Source of the DNA: Nostoc sp. NMS4
GTDB taxonomy: Bacteria; Cyanobacteriota; Cyanobacteriia; Cyanobacteriales; Nostocaceae
Assembly: GCF_017115095.1 (NCBI RefSeq)
Contig: NZ_JABXKI010000330.1
Location: forward strand, 1 to 52,562
DNA: 52,562 nucleotides
Reading direction: 5' to 3'
Below are positions 43,522 to 52,562 of the stretch, piece after piece. Position numbers and translations under genes: made by a program. The notes under the pieces are model-generated. The model was not told the origin of the DNA and made no database searches. It saw only the letters and a program-made list of their open reading frames with translations. The first letter of the stretch is position 1. Every line of letters begins with the position of its first letter.

Positions 43522-45099
43522 ATGGATATGAAAATTGATACACCAAATACCGTAGATTCATCTTCATCAGTTTTGATTCCAGAGGTAAAGAAAAAAAAGA
43601 GCAGACGTAACTGGCTCTCTTGGCTAATTGCTCTTTGCCTTTTGGGTGGAATTGGCTATGCGGTTTATTACCAAGTAACGGTTGCTCCCCGGCAAGAAGC
43701 TAGACGTAGAGTGCTGACAAAGCCTGTAGAAAGGCAGAGTTTAACAATTACAGTTTCCGCGAACGGAACGGTGAAACCTGAGCGCTCGATTAACCTCAGC
43801 CCGAAAAATTCCGGCATCCTGAAAAGCCTGTTAGCGAAGGAAGGGGATCTCGTTAAACAAGGACAGATTGTTGCTTACATGGATGATTCCAACCTCCGGG
43901 GGCAACTTACCTCCGCTCAAGGACAATTGGCACAAGCCGAGGCGAATTTGCAAAAAGCGATCGCAGGTAATCGTCCTCAAGATATTGCCCAATCACAGGG
44001 AGCATTAGACGAAGCCGAGGCGAATCTGCAAAAGGTACAAACAGGTAATCGCTCTCAAGATATTGGCCAAGCACAGGCACGTTTACAAAGCGCTCAAGCT
44101 GCCCTTCGCCAAGCAGAAGATGACTTTACTCGCAATCAGCAACTTTATAATGCAGGTGGTATTTCCCTTCAAACTCTTAATCAAAACCGTTCTAATCGTG
44201 ACAGCGCCCAAGCTAATGTAAATGAAGCACAACAAGCACTAGCTCTGCAAAAAGCCGGGTCACGTCCAGAAGATGTTGAGCAAGCCCGAGCTGTAGTGAA
44301 GCAGAAACAGCAAGCTTTGGCACTCCTGAAAGCCGGAACGCGCCAAGAAGATATTAACGTAGCCCGCGCCCAAGTAACATCGGCTCGGGGATCGCTGCAA
44401 AACATCCAAGCCGAAATCAATGACACGATTATTCGCGCCCCCTTTGATGGTGTGGTGACAAAGAAGTTTGCCGATCCAGGTGCTTTCGTGACACCCACAA
44501 CTGCGAGTAGTGAAGTAGCTTCTTCTTCTTCTTCTTCAATCTTGTCTCTAGCTTCTACAAATGAAGTTGTCGCCAATTTAGCGGAAACAAATATTTCCAA
44601 AATTAGCCTTGGTCAAAAAGTCTCGATTAAAGCAGATGCTTACCCAGGAAAAACCTTTGAAGGTAAAGTCAGCCAAATTGCTGCCCAAGCCATAGTAGAG
44701 CAAAATGTTACCAGTTTTGAAGTGAGAGTATCACTTTTGGACCCTCAAAGACTGCTGCGGTCTGGGATGAATGCGGAAGTAGATTTTCAAGTCGGTCAAG
44801 TTGAAAATGTTTTAGTAGTGCCAACAGCCTCGGTGGTGCGCCAACAAAATGCCACAGGCGTGTTTGTGGCTGGAGCAGATAACAAACCTGTGTTTACTCG
44901 CATCGAGACTGGCGTTACCGCAAATAACTTTACCGAAGTTAAGTCTGGATTGACAGGAGACGAAAGAGTATTGCTCAGTTTCCCACCAGGATCGCGTCCG
45001 CAGTCAACACCAAGAGGAGGAGTTTTCCCTGGTCTAGGCGGCGGCGGAGGTCGTTCAGGCGGTGGCGGCGGGGGTCGTTCAGGTGGTGGTTCCCCTTAA
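43522..45099 (+). CDS. Periplasmic membrane-fusion (adaptor) protein of an ABC exporter
   Basis: A 525-residue HlyD/MacA-family adaptor. One N-terminal membrane helix (WLSWLIALCLLGGIGYAVYY, about 31-50) is followed by a biotinyl-lipoyl-like half, then a long coiled-coil hairpin with repeats such as AGSRPEDVEQARAVVKQKQQ, the second lipoyl half (TIIRAPFDGVVTKKF), a beta-barrel and a final Gly-rich tail (GGGGGRSGGGGGG). The adaptor links the inner-membrane ABC permease to the TolC channel. It lies first in the exporter operon, similar to DevB in the heterocyst exporter DevBCA. Confidence 0.9.
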   Translation: MDMKIDTPNTVDSSSSVLIPEVKKKKSRRNWLSWLIALCLLGGIGYAVYYQVTVAPRQEARRRVLTKPVERQSLTITVSANGTVKPERSINLSPKNSGILKSLLAKEGDLVKQGQIVAYMDDSNLRGQLTSAQGQLAQAEANLQKAIAGNRPQDIAQSQGALDEAEANLQKVQTGNRSQDIGQAQARLQSAQAALRQAEDDFTRNQQLYNAGGISLQTLNQNRSNRDSAQANVNEAQQALALQKAGSRPEDVEQARAVVKQKQQALALLKAGTRQEDINVARAQVTSARGSLQNIQAEINDTIIRAPFDGVVTKKFADPGAFVTPTTASSEVASSSSSSILSLASTNEVVANLAETNISKISLGQKVSIKADAYPGKTFEGKVSQIAAQAIVEQNVTSFEVRVSLLDPQRLLRSGMNAEVDFQVGQVENVLVVPTASVVRQQNATGVFVAGADNKPVFTRIETGVTANNFTEVKSGLTGDERVLLSFPPGSRPQSTPRGGVFPGLGGGGGRSGGGGGGRSGGGSP

Positions 45100-45136
45100 A
45101 TCAATAAATACGGTTTAGTGAAAAAGAGGCAAGGGA

Positions 45137-45278
45137 GTAAAAAGGCTCAACTGTCGAGTAAAAAGGCTCAACTGTCGAGTAAAAAGGCTCAACTGTCGAG
45201 TAAAAAGGCTCAACTGTCGAGTAAAAAGGTTCAACTGTCGAGTAAAAAGGTTCAACTGTCGAGTAAAAAGGTTCAACT
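45137..45278 (+). repeat. 21-bp tandem repeat array
   Basis: About 6.8 copies of GTAAAAAGGCTCAACTGTCG plus A, the last three with GTT in place of GCT. The unit equals two helical turns. It lies in the operon between adaptor and permease genes, so it is transcribed. A palindromic REP-like copy (45,297-45,309) follows. Confidence 0.9.
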
Positions 45279-45391
45279 TTTTTAATGAACCGCCAACGCG
45301 CAGCGTCTCGTCAGAGAAGGACGCAAAGGAAGAGAAGGAAGAGAAGAAAGAAATGCTTAACTCAATTGTGTTGAGTTTCAAATAAAATATT

Positions 45392-46672
45392 ATGTTTAAG
45401 ATATTTAAGGGCTTTTATAAAGCGAAGAATACCCGCACAGTACCATTGCTGGAAATCTTGACAATGGCGGCAGAGACTTTGTGGAGTAACAAATTACGCA
45501 CAGGTCTAACTATGTTGGGCGTGATTATTGGGATTTCTTCAGTTATTGCTATTACTTCTGTCGGTCAGGGAGTACAAAAAGGGGTTGAGCAACAGATACA
45601 AGCATTAGGTACAGATGTGATCCAAATCTTGGCGGGTGCGGCGAGAAGTGGGAATGTCCGTCAAGGAGTAGGTTCTAGTAGTACCTTGACTTGGGAAGAT
45701 GCTAAGGCGATCGCTACCCAAGCACCATCAGCACAGATGGTTTCTGCTTATCTCCAACGGACTGCTCAAGTTGTATATGCAGGACAGAATACCTCAACAA
45801 CCGTTTATGGCACTGATTTAAACTACCCAGAAGTCAGAAATACTCACCCCCAACAAGGGAGATATTTTACTCAGGAAGAACTAGATACTGCCGCACAGTT
45901 TGCCATTCTTGGCCCCACAGTCCAAAAAACACTCTTTGAACAGGGAGCCAATGTCATCGGTGAGAAAATTCGGATTCAGGGAGAGGCTTATGAAGTAATT
46001 GGGGTGATGGAACCTAAAGGCGCTCAAGGCCCGATGGATCGAGATGACCAGATTTTTATTCCTCTAACTACTATGTCGAAAAGACTAGTTGGTAACAATG
46101 CCTTGGTAGGGGTTTCTGTGAATGGGATTTTAGTCAAAGGCGCTAATCAAGAGCAGTTGGAAGCGGCTCAGTTTCAAGTTACCAATCTATTACGGCAGCG
46201 TCATAACATTTATCCGCCACAAGCTGATGATTTTCGGTTGACTAATCAAGCTGATATTGTTAGCACCTTTACTAGTATTGTGGGCTTATTTACAGTCATG
46301 GTGGTAGCGATCGCAGGAATTTCGCTGGTGGTTGGTGGAATTGGGATTGCTAATATTATGCTAGTTTCCGTGGTTGAGCGGACGCGAGAAATCGGGATTC
46401 GCAAAGCTGTAGGAGCCACCAATTCGGCAATACTTAATCAATTTTTAGCCGAAGCGATCGTGATTTCCATTGTCGGTGGAGGTATTGGGATGGCGACTGG
46501 GGTTTTATTAGCGTTTGTGGCTGCAAACGTTTTCAAATTTCCCTTTGTAATTTCCTTCTTGTCAATCATTGCTGGCTTTGTACTCTCCTTAACCGTTGGC
46601 TTAATCGCTGGGGTAATTCCAGCAAGGAACGCATCTAAATTAGATCCAATCAATGCTTTAAGAAGCGACTAG
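45392..46672 (+). CDS. FtsX/MacB-type ABC exporter permease
   Basis: A 426-residue inner-membrane permease. After a cytoplasmic start, TM1 lies at about residues 38-58 (LTMLGVIIGISSVIAITSVG), followed by a large periplasmic MacB-PCD domain (about 60-290) and three C-terminal helices with IAGISLVVGGIGIANIMLV and the coupling segment VVERTREIGIRKAVGA. This is the type VII (mechanotransmission) exporter fold, which pushes periplasmic substrates through TolC. The ATPase is encoded separately just downstream. Confidence 0.93.
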   Translation: MFKIFKGFYKAKNTRTVPLLEILTMAAETLWSNKLRTGLTMLGVIIGISSVIAITSVGQGVQKGVEQQIQALGTDVIQILAGAARSGNVRQGVGSSSTLTWEDAKAIATQAPSAQMVSAYLQRTAQVVYAGQNTSTTVYGTDLNYPEVRNTHPQQGRYFTQEELDTAAQFAILGPTVQKTLFEQGANVIGEKIRIQGEAYEVIGVMEPKGAQGPMDRDDQIFIPLTTMSKRLVGNNALVGVSVNGILVKGANQEQLEAAQFQVTNLLRQRHNIYPPQADDFRLTNQADIVSTFTSIVGLFTVMVVAIAGISLVVGGIGIANIMLVSVVERTREIGIRKAVGATNSAILNQFLAEAIVISIVGGGIGMATGVLLAFVAANVFKFPFVISFLSIIAGFVLSLTVGLIAGVIPARNASKLDPINALRSD

Positions 46673-46872
46673 ATAATTCGTAGTTCGTAATTCGTAATTC
46701 GTAATTCCTAATACTATTTCTTTGTGAGGCTGCGCCAAATTTTCTTTCTTTCTTTGTGTCCTTTGCGCCCTTTGCGGTTCGTTCCTCATATAGTTTGGTA
46801 GTTTGGCGCATCTTCATACAGAATTGGTATAACTCCTAACTCCTAACTCCTAACTCCTAACTTTTAAATCTT
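46673..46872. repeat. Intergenic 7-bp repeats inside the efflux operon
   Basis: GTAATTC repeats at 46,677-46,708 and AACTCCT repeats at 46,831-46,862, with a CTTTGCGCCC-type stretch between. No gene. Confidence 0.7.
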
Positions 46873-47544
46873 ATGCCAACAATGATTTGGATGGAATCTA
46901 TTACTAAAACCTACCACTTGGGAGAAGTTAGTGTTCCCATACTCAAGGGAATTCAACTTTCTATTGAGGAAGGGGAATATGTCTCGATTATGGGTGCGTC
47001 AGGTTCGGGTAAATCTACACTCATGAATATTTTGGGATGTCTGGATCGTCCGACAACTGGAGACTATATTTTTGAGGGCAGAAACCTAACGACTTTTGAT
47101 GATGATGAATTAGCCTATATTCGCAACCAAAGGATTGGTTTTGTGTTCCAACAATTTAACCTATTGGCGCGGGCGACAGCGTTGGAAAATGTCATGTTGC
47201 CTATGGTTTACGCTAACTTGCCCAAGCCAAAACGCCGGGAAAGGGCATTAGAAGCCTTAGAAAAGGTAGGATTAGGGGGACGCATCGCTAACCGTCCGAG
47301 TCAACTTTCTGGGGGACAACAACAGCGAGTAGCGATCGCTCGGGCTTTGGTTAACCGACCTGCATTAGTTTTGGCAGATGAGCCAACAGGAGCTTTAGAT
47401 ACTGAAACCTCTCATGAGGTGATGAGTTTGCTAACTGAACTGAATAACCAAGGGATTACGATTGTAATTGTCACTCATGAACCAGATATCGCTGCTCAAA
47501 CCCAAAGGATTATTCGAGTTCAGGATGGTTTGATTGTCGGCTAA
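46873..47544 (+). CDS. ABC exporter ATPase subunit (MacB/LolD type)
   Basis: A 223-residue nucleotide-binding subunit: Walker [10 protein letters not shown] (41-49), Q-loop VFQQFN, signature LSGGQ (145-149), Walker [14 protein letters not shown] (D169-E170 region) and the H-loop VTHEPD. It powers the FtsX-type permease encoded upstream; length and motifs are typical of the MacB/LolD/DevA group. Separated from the permease gene by a repeat-rich 200-nt spacer. Confidence 0.95.
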   Translation: MPTMIWMESITKTYHLGEVSVPILKGIQLSIEEGEYVSIMGASGSGKSTLMNILGCLDRPTTGDYIFEGRNLTTFDDDELAYIRNQRIGFVFQQFNLLARATALENVMLPMVYANLPKPKRRERALEALEKVGLGGRIANRPSQLSGGQQQRVAIARALVNRPALVLADEPTGALDTETSHEVMSLLTELNNQGITIVIVTHEPDIAAQTQRIIRVQDGLIVG

Positions 47545-47659
47545 TTTGTTAGGATCAACGCTTTGAGGGGAAATTTAAGATTAAAATCTCTGTAGGTGAA
47601 TCAGGATGAAAACTTTTTGTTATATCCTCAAAAAACCTAATTAATGACTATTCTAGATT

Positions 47660-49072
47660 ATGAATTTTAGCTTATTGTTCGTGCATTCTATCTGGCTTAC
47701 TGTCGCGTTAACGATTTTTCTTCCAAATGCAGTCAGTGCAGCAACTCCGCCAAAAGCACAGAATTCCTCAAGCTCTATACAGGTTCCCGATCGCCTCAAC
47801 CCCAATCCCAATCCTCTCCAATTTCCGACTAAACCAGAGGAAGTAAAGATTCAGGGAACTGTACCAATCAGTTTGGCACAAGCTTTGGAACTCGCAAAAC
47901 GCAACAATCGAAACTTACAGGTAGCTATATTACAGCTAGAACGCAGTCGCTCGGCGTTACGCGAGTCTCAAGCTGCCTTGTTTCCGACTCTGGGACTCAA
48001 TAGTAGTGTGACTAATAGTGGTAATGGTTTTAGTAACAATTCATCTCAAGCCAGTACCTCTTTTAATGGTTCAGCCCAACTGAATTACAATCTCTATACT
48101 TCTGGGAACCGACAAGCGGCTATCCGAGCCTCAGAGGAACAGCTACGGATAGATGAATTAAATGTTGAAAGTCAGTCTTTGACAATTAGGTTGAATGCCA
48201 CGACTCAATACTACGATTTGCAACAAGCAGATCAACTAGTCAGAATTAATCGGTCTGCTGTCGAAAATGCCCAGGCTAGTTTGCGCGATACTCAAGCCAG
48301 AGAACAGGCGGGAGTGGGTACGCGGTTTGATGTGTTACAAGCTCAGGTGAATTTAGCAAACGCCCAACAACAACTGACTAATGCGATTTCACAGCAGCAA
48401 ATTGCCCGTCGTCAGCTTGCCACGTCGTTAAGTTTGTCGCAATCAGTTGAGATTAGTGCCTCAGATCCAGTACAGTTAGCTGGTCTTTGGCCGCAGACAG
48501 TAGAACAAAGTATTGTCCAAGCGTTTCAAAATCGTCCAGAGTTGCAGCAGTTTTTGGGACAACGTAATATTGCCGAGCAACAGCGACGACAGGCACTTTC
48601 ACAGCTAGGGCCGCAAATTAGTTTGACAGGAAACTACAATCTGCTAGATCGGTATAATGATGGCGTGAGCGTTACTGATGGCTATTCAGCAGGAATTCAA
48701 GGAAGTCTAACTTTGTTTGATGGGGGCGCAGCAAAAGCACAGGCGGCTCAATCGAAAGCGAATATTGCGATCGCAGAGAATCAATTTGCTACCCAGCGCG
48801 ACCAAATTCGCTTTGATGTCGAACAGTACTATGCTCAATTGCAATCCAATTTAAATAATGTGCAGACTTCTAGTGTGGCTTTAAATCAAGCCAGGGAAGC
48901 TCTGACTTTGGCAAGGTTGAGGTTCCAAGCTGGTGTGGGGACCCAAACAGAAGTGATTGCTGCTGAAAATGACCTGACAAGAGCAGAAGGTAATCGAGTC
49001 ACAGCTATTTTGGATTACAATCGCGCTCTAGCTAATTTGCAAAGATCGGTAACATCCAGGGCATCGCGCTAA
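47660..49072 (+). CDS. TolC-family outer-membrane channel protein
   Basis: A 470-residue protein. A signal peptide (LLFVHSIWLTVALTIFLPNA, then VSA) is followed by two homologous halves of the TolC fold: PISLAQALELAKRNNRNLQV and RSRSALRESQAALFPTLGL in the first, VEQSIVQAFQNRPELQQFLG and RRQALSQLGPQISLTGNYN in the second. Three of these subunits form the outer-membrane barrel and periplasmic tunnel that completes the exporter with the adaptor and ABC parts encoded just upstream. Confidence 0.93.
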   Translation: MNFSLLFVHSIWLTVALTIFLPNAVSAATPPKAQNSSSSIQVPDRLNPNPNPLQFPTKPEEVKIQGTVPISLAQALELAKRNNRNLQVAILQLERSRSALRESQAALFPTLGLNSSVTNSGNGFSNNSSQASTSFNGSAQLNYNLYTSGNRQAAIRASEEQLRIDELNVESQSLTIRLNATTQYYDLQQADQLVRINRSAVENAQASLRDTQAREQAGVGTRFDVLQAQVNLANAQQQLTNAISQQQIARRQLATSLSLSQSVEISASDPVQLAGLWPQTVEQSIVQAFQNRPELQQFLGQRNIAEQQRRQALSQLGPQISLTGNYNLLDRYNDGVSVTDGYSAGIQGSLTLFDGGAAKAQAAQSKANIAIAENQFATQRDQIRFDVEQYYAQLQSNLNNVQTSSVALNQAREALTLARLRFQAGVGTQTEVIAAENDLTRAEGNRVTAILDYNRALANLQRSVTSRASR

Positions 49073-49377
49073 AATAACTTTTTTTCAACGCATAGGCGCT
49101 TCTCTACGAGACGCTACGCGAACGCCTTCCCGCAGGGTAGGTACGCAAAGGTTAACGCAAAGGTACGCGGAGGTTTTTTAAAGATAATTCGCTACGTCCC
49201 AAGATAATTAGTTGCATCTTCATAGAGAATTGGCATTAGCACAGTGTTGATTACTAAAAGTCTTGAAGCAACTTGGGTTTATACTCAGCACTCACCACTC
49301 CCTACTCCTCACTCAGCACTCCCCACTCACCACTTCCTACTCCTCACTCAGCACTCAGCACTCAGCACTCAGCACTC
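49073..49377. repeat. Intergenic REP-like element and long 7-bp repeat cluster
   Basis: GAGACGCTACGCG with flanks (49,108-49,140) is a palindromic REP-like copy. From 49,283 to 49,377 the sequence is almost entirely CACTCAG/CACTCCC-type 7-bp units. No gene. It separates the convergent TolC and antiporter genes. Confidence 0.75.
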
Positions 49378-51651
49378 TTATGGCACTGTAATTACTGCTA
49401 CTGGGCAATGGGCTTTACTTAGAATTGCATCGACTCTATGACCGAAGAAAACGCGACCCGTAACCATTCGGATATTACTGCCTAGAATAATTAGGTCAAC
49501 TTCCTCGGCTCGGGCAAACTTGAGGATTTCCTTTTCTGGGCTGGTTCCTTGAAGAATATAAGTTTTGACATCAGCACCCAGATTGCGGCCAATGGCTGCT
49601 TGCTGTTCGAGCATATCGTGAGCAATTTCCTTTACTGGAGCAAGCGATCGCTGTTCGTAAAGAATATACTCAATCTGTGGCAAATTAATCACGTTAACGA
49701 TCATCACTAATGCCCCGGTTTGAGCTGCGATCGTACTTGCCATCTCTACGGCATTTTTGCTGTATTCTGTCCCCACCGTTGGCACCAAAATCTTTTTGAG
49801 CTGTTGTTGAGGGATTTTGCATATCTCGCCTTTGGGGTGCGGTAGGTGCGACTTTACTACCATCGTTGCACATGGCGCTTCTTGAACAACGCGATCGACA
49901 AGCAAGTTAAATAACGCTTTTTGGGAGTTTATCTGTTCAGAAGCTCCCAGTACAATCAAGTCATAGTTTTTGTTCGCTTCATGCAGAATTATCTCCGCTT
50001 TATTACGCCCAGACTCCGTTTTTGTTTGCAGCATGGTATCAGCAGGTAGCTGCATTTCCTCAATGACAGCAGCTATAGCTTGTTCGGCGGCGGTATCTTT
50101 CAGCTGGGTTGCCTCCATCCGGCGTTCTCTGCTTTGAGGTTGCTTATCACTTAGGGCATATAGTGATGTAACTTCTATCGAGTTTTGGTGAGCCATGTAA
50201 CCGACTAGTTGCGCCGCCAGTTGGATGTTGGGGCCACCGCTAGTGGGTATTAAGACACGCTGAATCTGTTTGATAAAGCTGCGGCTGTCCTGTTCTTCTT
50301 GTTCCAAACGTCGAGCTTCTTCTTCACCCATAACCACTTTTGATAAAGTCCAGCGCAGCAGGGGTGGAGCCATTAAGGAAGTGACGATCGCCACCATAAC
50401 AATAATCGAGTACATCTGGGGATTCAGCACTCCCAAAGATAAACCAATGGTAGCAACGACAATTTCCATCGCCCCGCGAGCATTCATCCCGGAACCCATC
50501 GCCAATCCTTCCCAATGACTCAAACCGCCGACGCGAGAACCAAGGTAAGCACCTGTAAATTTCCCAACACAAGCGACAACGAGAACAATCAGGCCAAATA
50601 TAAACGTTTGGGGAACTAACAAGGTGAGCAAGTTAACTTTCAAGCCAGCTGAAGCAAAGAAAATTGGCGCGAGAAAGGCTGCTGTGAAGACTTCTAACAG
50701 ATGTCCAGCTTCATTGCTAAAGCGGCGGGATTGACCGGCCAGAATACCCACCACGAAAGCACCTAATGCTGCTTCTAGACCTAATCCGTGGGTCAGTGCT
50801 GCTGCCGAGAGCGAAAGAATCAACACAACCGATATACTAGCGGCGATACCGCCAACGTAGTCATCAACCCAGCGCAAAATCTGATCTACGATGGTACGCC
50901 CAATTGTGAAAGCGATCGCTAAAAATAATATAGCTGCACTCACGGAATGGAAAATTGTCCCAAAGTCAAATTTGCCGCTACTAGCTAAACCTGAAACCAC
51001 AGAAAGTAAAATCCAGCCGATGGTATCGTCAGTCATCCCAGCAGCTAGGGTAACTTGACCAATGTCACGGCGAATCAGGTTTAAATCCATCAGCACCTTG
51101 GCAATCACTGGTACTGCCGAAATACTCATTGCTGTGGCGATAAACAGACTGAATACCAATCGCTTTTCTGGATTGGCTAAAAAACTTTCTGGTAATAGCC
51201 AGCCTAGTCCAAATCCGGTGATAAAGGGGACAATAATTCCGCCTAGTGAAATTAAAAGAGCCGTTTTACCTTTACGAAGAATCAGTTTGAGATCCGTCTC
51301 CAACCCAGTCACAATCAGTAAAAATAACACCCCCAACCAAGAAATTACCGAAAGTAAATTAGACTGTTCTTGACTTTTGGGAAAGATGTGCGCCTGTAAG
51401 TCTGGAAGGAGTAAACCAAATAGAGAAGGGCCAAGCAGCACACCCGCTAGTAATTCCCCAACAACAGGCGGTAGGTTAATCCGGCGCATCAACTCACCTA
51501 ATCCCCGCGCTACCAGAAGCAATAGTGACAGTTGCACCAGCACTAATAGTAGTTCATGATGACCAAGAGGTTTAATTACACCGTCACCTGCTACTTTCTG
51601 TGCAGCGAGTACAGGCACTAAGATCAGGGGCAGGTTTTGCATAATTTCCAA
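49378..51651 (-). CDS. CPA2-family cation/proton antiporter with C-terminal UspA domains
   Basis: A 757-residue fusion. Residues 30-440 form about 12 membrane helices of the Kef/NapA antiporter type, with the ion-site motif AAGMTDDTIGW (D208, D209) and the unwound-helix segment ATAMSISAVPVIAK. The last 280 residues are two universal-stress-protein domains (about 465-605 and 620-757), ending with nucleotide-loop motifs VLGASEQINSQKAL and ILGSNIRMVTGRVFFGHRV. It exchanges Na+ or K+ for H+ and may sense ATP or stress via the UspA parts. The true start may be M4 (MQNLPLI). Confidence 0.92.
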   Translation of the reverse strand: MEIMQNLPLILVPVLAAQKVAGDGVIKPLGHHELLLVLVQLSLLLLVARGLGELMRRINLPPVVGELLAGVLLGPSLFGLLLPDLQAHIFPKSQEQSNLLSVISWLGVLFLLIVTGLETDLKLILRKGKTALLISLGGIIVPFITGFGLGWLLPESFLANPEKRLVFSLFIATAMSISAVPVIAKVLMDLNLIRRDIGQVTLAAGMTDDTIGWILLSVVSGLASSGKFDFGTIFHSVSAAILFLAIAFTIGRTIVDQILRWVDDYVGGIAASISVVLILSLSAAALTHGLGLEAALGAFVVGILAGQSRRFSNEAGHLLEVFTAAFLAPIFFASAGLKVNLLTLLVPQTFIFGLIVLVVACVGKFTGAYLGSRVGGLSHWEGLAMGSGMNARGAMEIVVATIGLSLGVLNPQMYSIIVMVAIVTSLMAPPLLRWTLSKVVMGEEEARRLEQEEQDSRSFIKQIQRVLIPTSGGPNIQLAAQLVGYMAHQNSIEVTSLYALSDKQPQSRERRMEATQLKDTAAEQAIAAVIEEMQLPADTMLQTKTESGRNKAEIILHEANKNYDLIVLGASEQINSQKALFNLLVDRVVQEAPCATMVVKSHLPHPKGEICKIPQQQLKKILVPTVGTEYSKNAVEMASTIAAQTGALVMIVNVINLPQIEYILYEQRSLAPVKEIAHDMLEQQAAIGRNLGADVKTYILQGTSPEKEILKFARAEEVDLIILGSNIRMVTGRVFFGHRVDAILSKAHCPVAVITVP

Positions 51652-51812
51652 AGGTGAGATTACAAATTTTTAACCGGGCTGTTCAAGTAAATCCTGAAAA
51701 TGTTTACTTACACATCGGCCTAGAAGCTTAAAGTATCATTGTCATTATTAATTGCAATGACGATTGTGTGCGATCGCCCTCATCTGTCAGTTCAGCAGCA
51801 AAGCTCATCAAC

Positions 51813-52562
51813 TTATTTTCGAGCGCGAACAAACAACTTTGTAGTATCTTCCCAAATACCTCGATCGGTTGCTAGTTTCTCAATTTCTGCTTGGTACTCA
51901 ACTTGCAACTGATTTAATTGTTCTGGTGATAAGTTTGACAACCGGGGATTACCTTTAAAATTTATCTTAATTGCTATCTCTGATAATCTGTTATCCCTAA
52001 GAGGGCGATAACGTCCTGATGGTTCAATCTTAATTTCGATATCTCTAAAACCTGCCTGATTAAGCAAATTCTGACATTTTTCTGGACTTCCCAGTGGTTC
52101 AAGGATATGTGGTAGCGATACACCCAAAACCCTAGCACAGATCCTCTGCTGAAGAGATGCCATATAAGCAGTTTCGGGAGGACAGGTAAATGCCACAAAC
52201 CCTGCGGTTTTCAAGAAACGATACCATTTTTTTAAAATAGCAAGAATATCAGGAAAAAGTACAATTGCCTCACAGCAAAAGATAACATCAAAACTGCGAT
52301 CGCTAAAGTTTAAATACTCTGCATCTGCCTCAATTAACTCGATGTTTTGTAATTTTGCTGCGGCAATTTTTTGTCTTGCTTGATACAACATTCCAGGGGT
52401 CATGTCAATCCCAATCACGTACCCATCTGAACCAACTTTTTCAGCTGCGGGTATCGCAATTAAACCTGTTCCAGTCGCCACATCAAGGATTTTCTGTCCC
52501 GAATGTAGCAGGGTGGTTTCATACAAACAGAGAAAAATGACAATACTTATGGGAGGCGATCG
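51813..52562 (-). CDS. SAM-dependent methyltransferase, 5' end probably beyond the window
   Basis: The frame is open from its stop at 51,813 to the right edge; a TTG at 52,526 (LYETTLLHSGQ) could start it but has no ribosome site, so the gene likely begins outside. Motif I is KILDVATGTGLIAIPAAE, motif II includes VIGIDMTPGM, and IELIEADAEYLNF is the acidic SAM-ribose motif; CCEAIVLFPD and KKWYRFLKTAGFVAFTCPPE follow. This is a class I methyltransferase of the UbiE/COQ5 type; the substrate is unknown. Confidence 0.85.
   Translation of the reverse strand, partial: RSPPISIVIFLCLYETTLLHSGQKILDVATGTGLIAIPAAEKVGSDGYVIGIDMTPGMLYQARQKIAAAKLQNIELIEADAEYLNFSDRSFDVIFCCEAIVLFPDILAILKKWYRFLKTAGFVAFTCPPETAYMASLQQRICARVLGVSLPHILEPLGSPEKCQNLLNQAGFRDIEIKIEPSGRYRPLRDNRLSEIAIKINFKGNPRLSNLSPEQLNQLQVEYQAEIEKLATDRGIWEDTTKLFVRARK

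Noticed and set aside
45115..45381. Minus-strand frame coding for repeats of RQLNLFT
   Set aside because: It is only the reverse of the 21-bp tandem array, whose unit is a multiple of three and so stays open.

Overview
The window comes from a filamentous, Nostoc-like (heterocystous-type) cyanobacterium. The evidence is the frequent GCGATCGC (HIP1) octamers, clusters of 7-bp tandem repeats between genes, a bilin-binding GAF sensor kinase, a high-light-inducible protein, glycolate dehydrogenase GlcD, Uma2-family nuclease genes and a SigA-type sigma factor. No rRNA, complete tRNA or CRISPR array was seen.

Positions 1 to about 22,560 are the right-hand part of an integrated contractile-tail (myovirus-type) prophage whose left end lies outside the window. 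On the minus strand, read from right to left, are terminase small and large subunits, portal, scaffold, major capsid protein, head-tail connectors, tail sheath, tail tube, a pair of overlapping tail-assembly-chaperone frames with a probable +1 frameshift, and the start of the tape measure gene. Between 10.1 and 22.5 kb lies the accessory and control region. It holds small minus-strand genes, two related PD-(D/E)XK-like nuclease genes (11.2-12.3 and 20.1-20.7 kb), and a plus-strand cassette of two ribbon-helix-helix proteins, an antirepressor and a 549-residue protein. I read the last as a winged-helix domain fused to a divergent family-A polymerase palm. The tyrosine integrase (21,042-22,463) sits at the phage-host junction next to a tRNA-5'-half-like sequence.

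The polymerase cassette is bracketed by two diverged direct copies of a non-coding unit of about 250 nt (14,626-14,876 and 18,026-18,275). Each copy has a small hairpin, a terminator and a purine-rich tract, and ends in the same 14-nt block. The leading hairpin motif of this unit also occurs alone at about 11.04, 13.11 and 13.69 kb. Two near-identical promoter/operator segments precede the second ribbon-helix-helix gene and the polymerase gene. This looks like a self-contained replication and control module inside the prophage and is the main candidate for something undescribed.

From 22.6 kb onward the DNA is ordinary host chromosome. It carries a cyanobacteriochrome-type kinase with lost catalytic residues, a membrane protein with a GHL10-type glycoside-hydrolase-like protein, glcD, a broken antitoxin gene, a WG-repeat protein, a Uma2 protein, miaA, gyrB, sigA, an hli gene, a type IIA topoisomerase A subunit with a palindromic repeat inside its coding sequence, a single-domain response regulator and a TPR protein. 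A tripartite efflux operon follows (secreted repeat protein, membrane-fusion protein, FtsX-type permease, ABC ATPase, TolC-like protein), then a CPA2 cation/proton antiporter with UspA domains and a methyltransferase that runs to the right edge.
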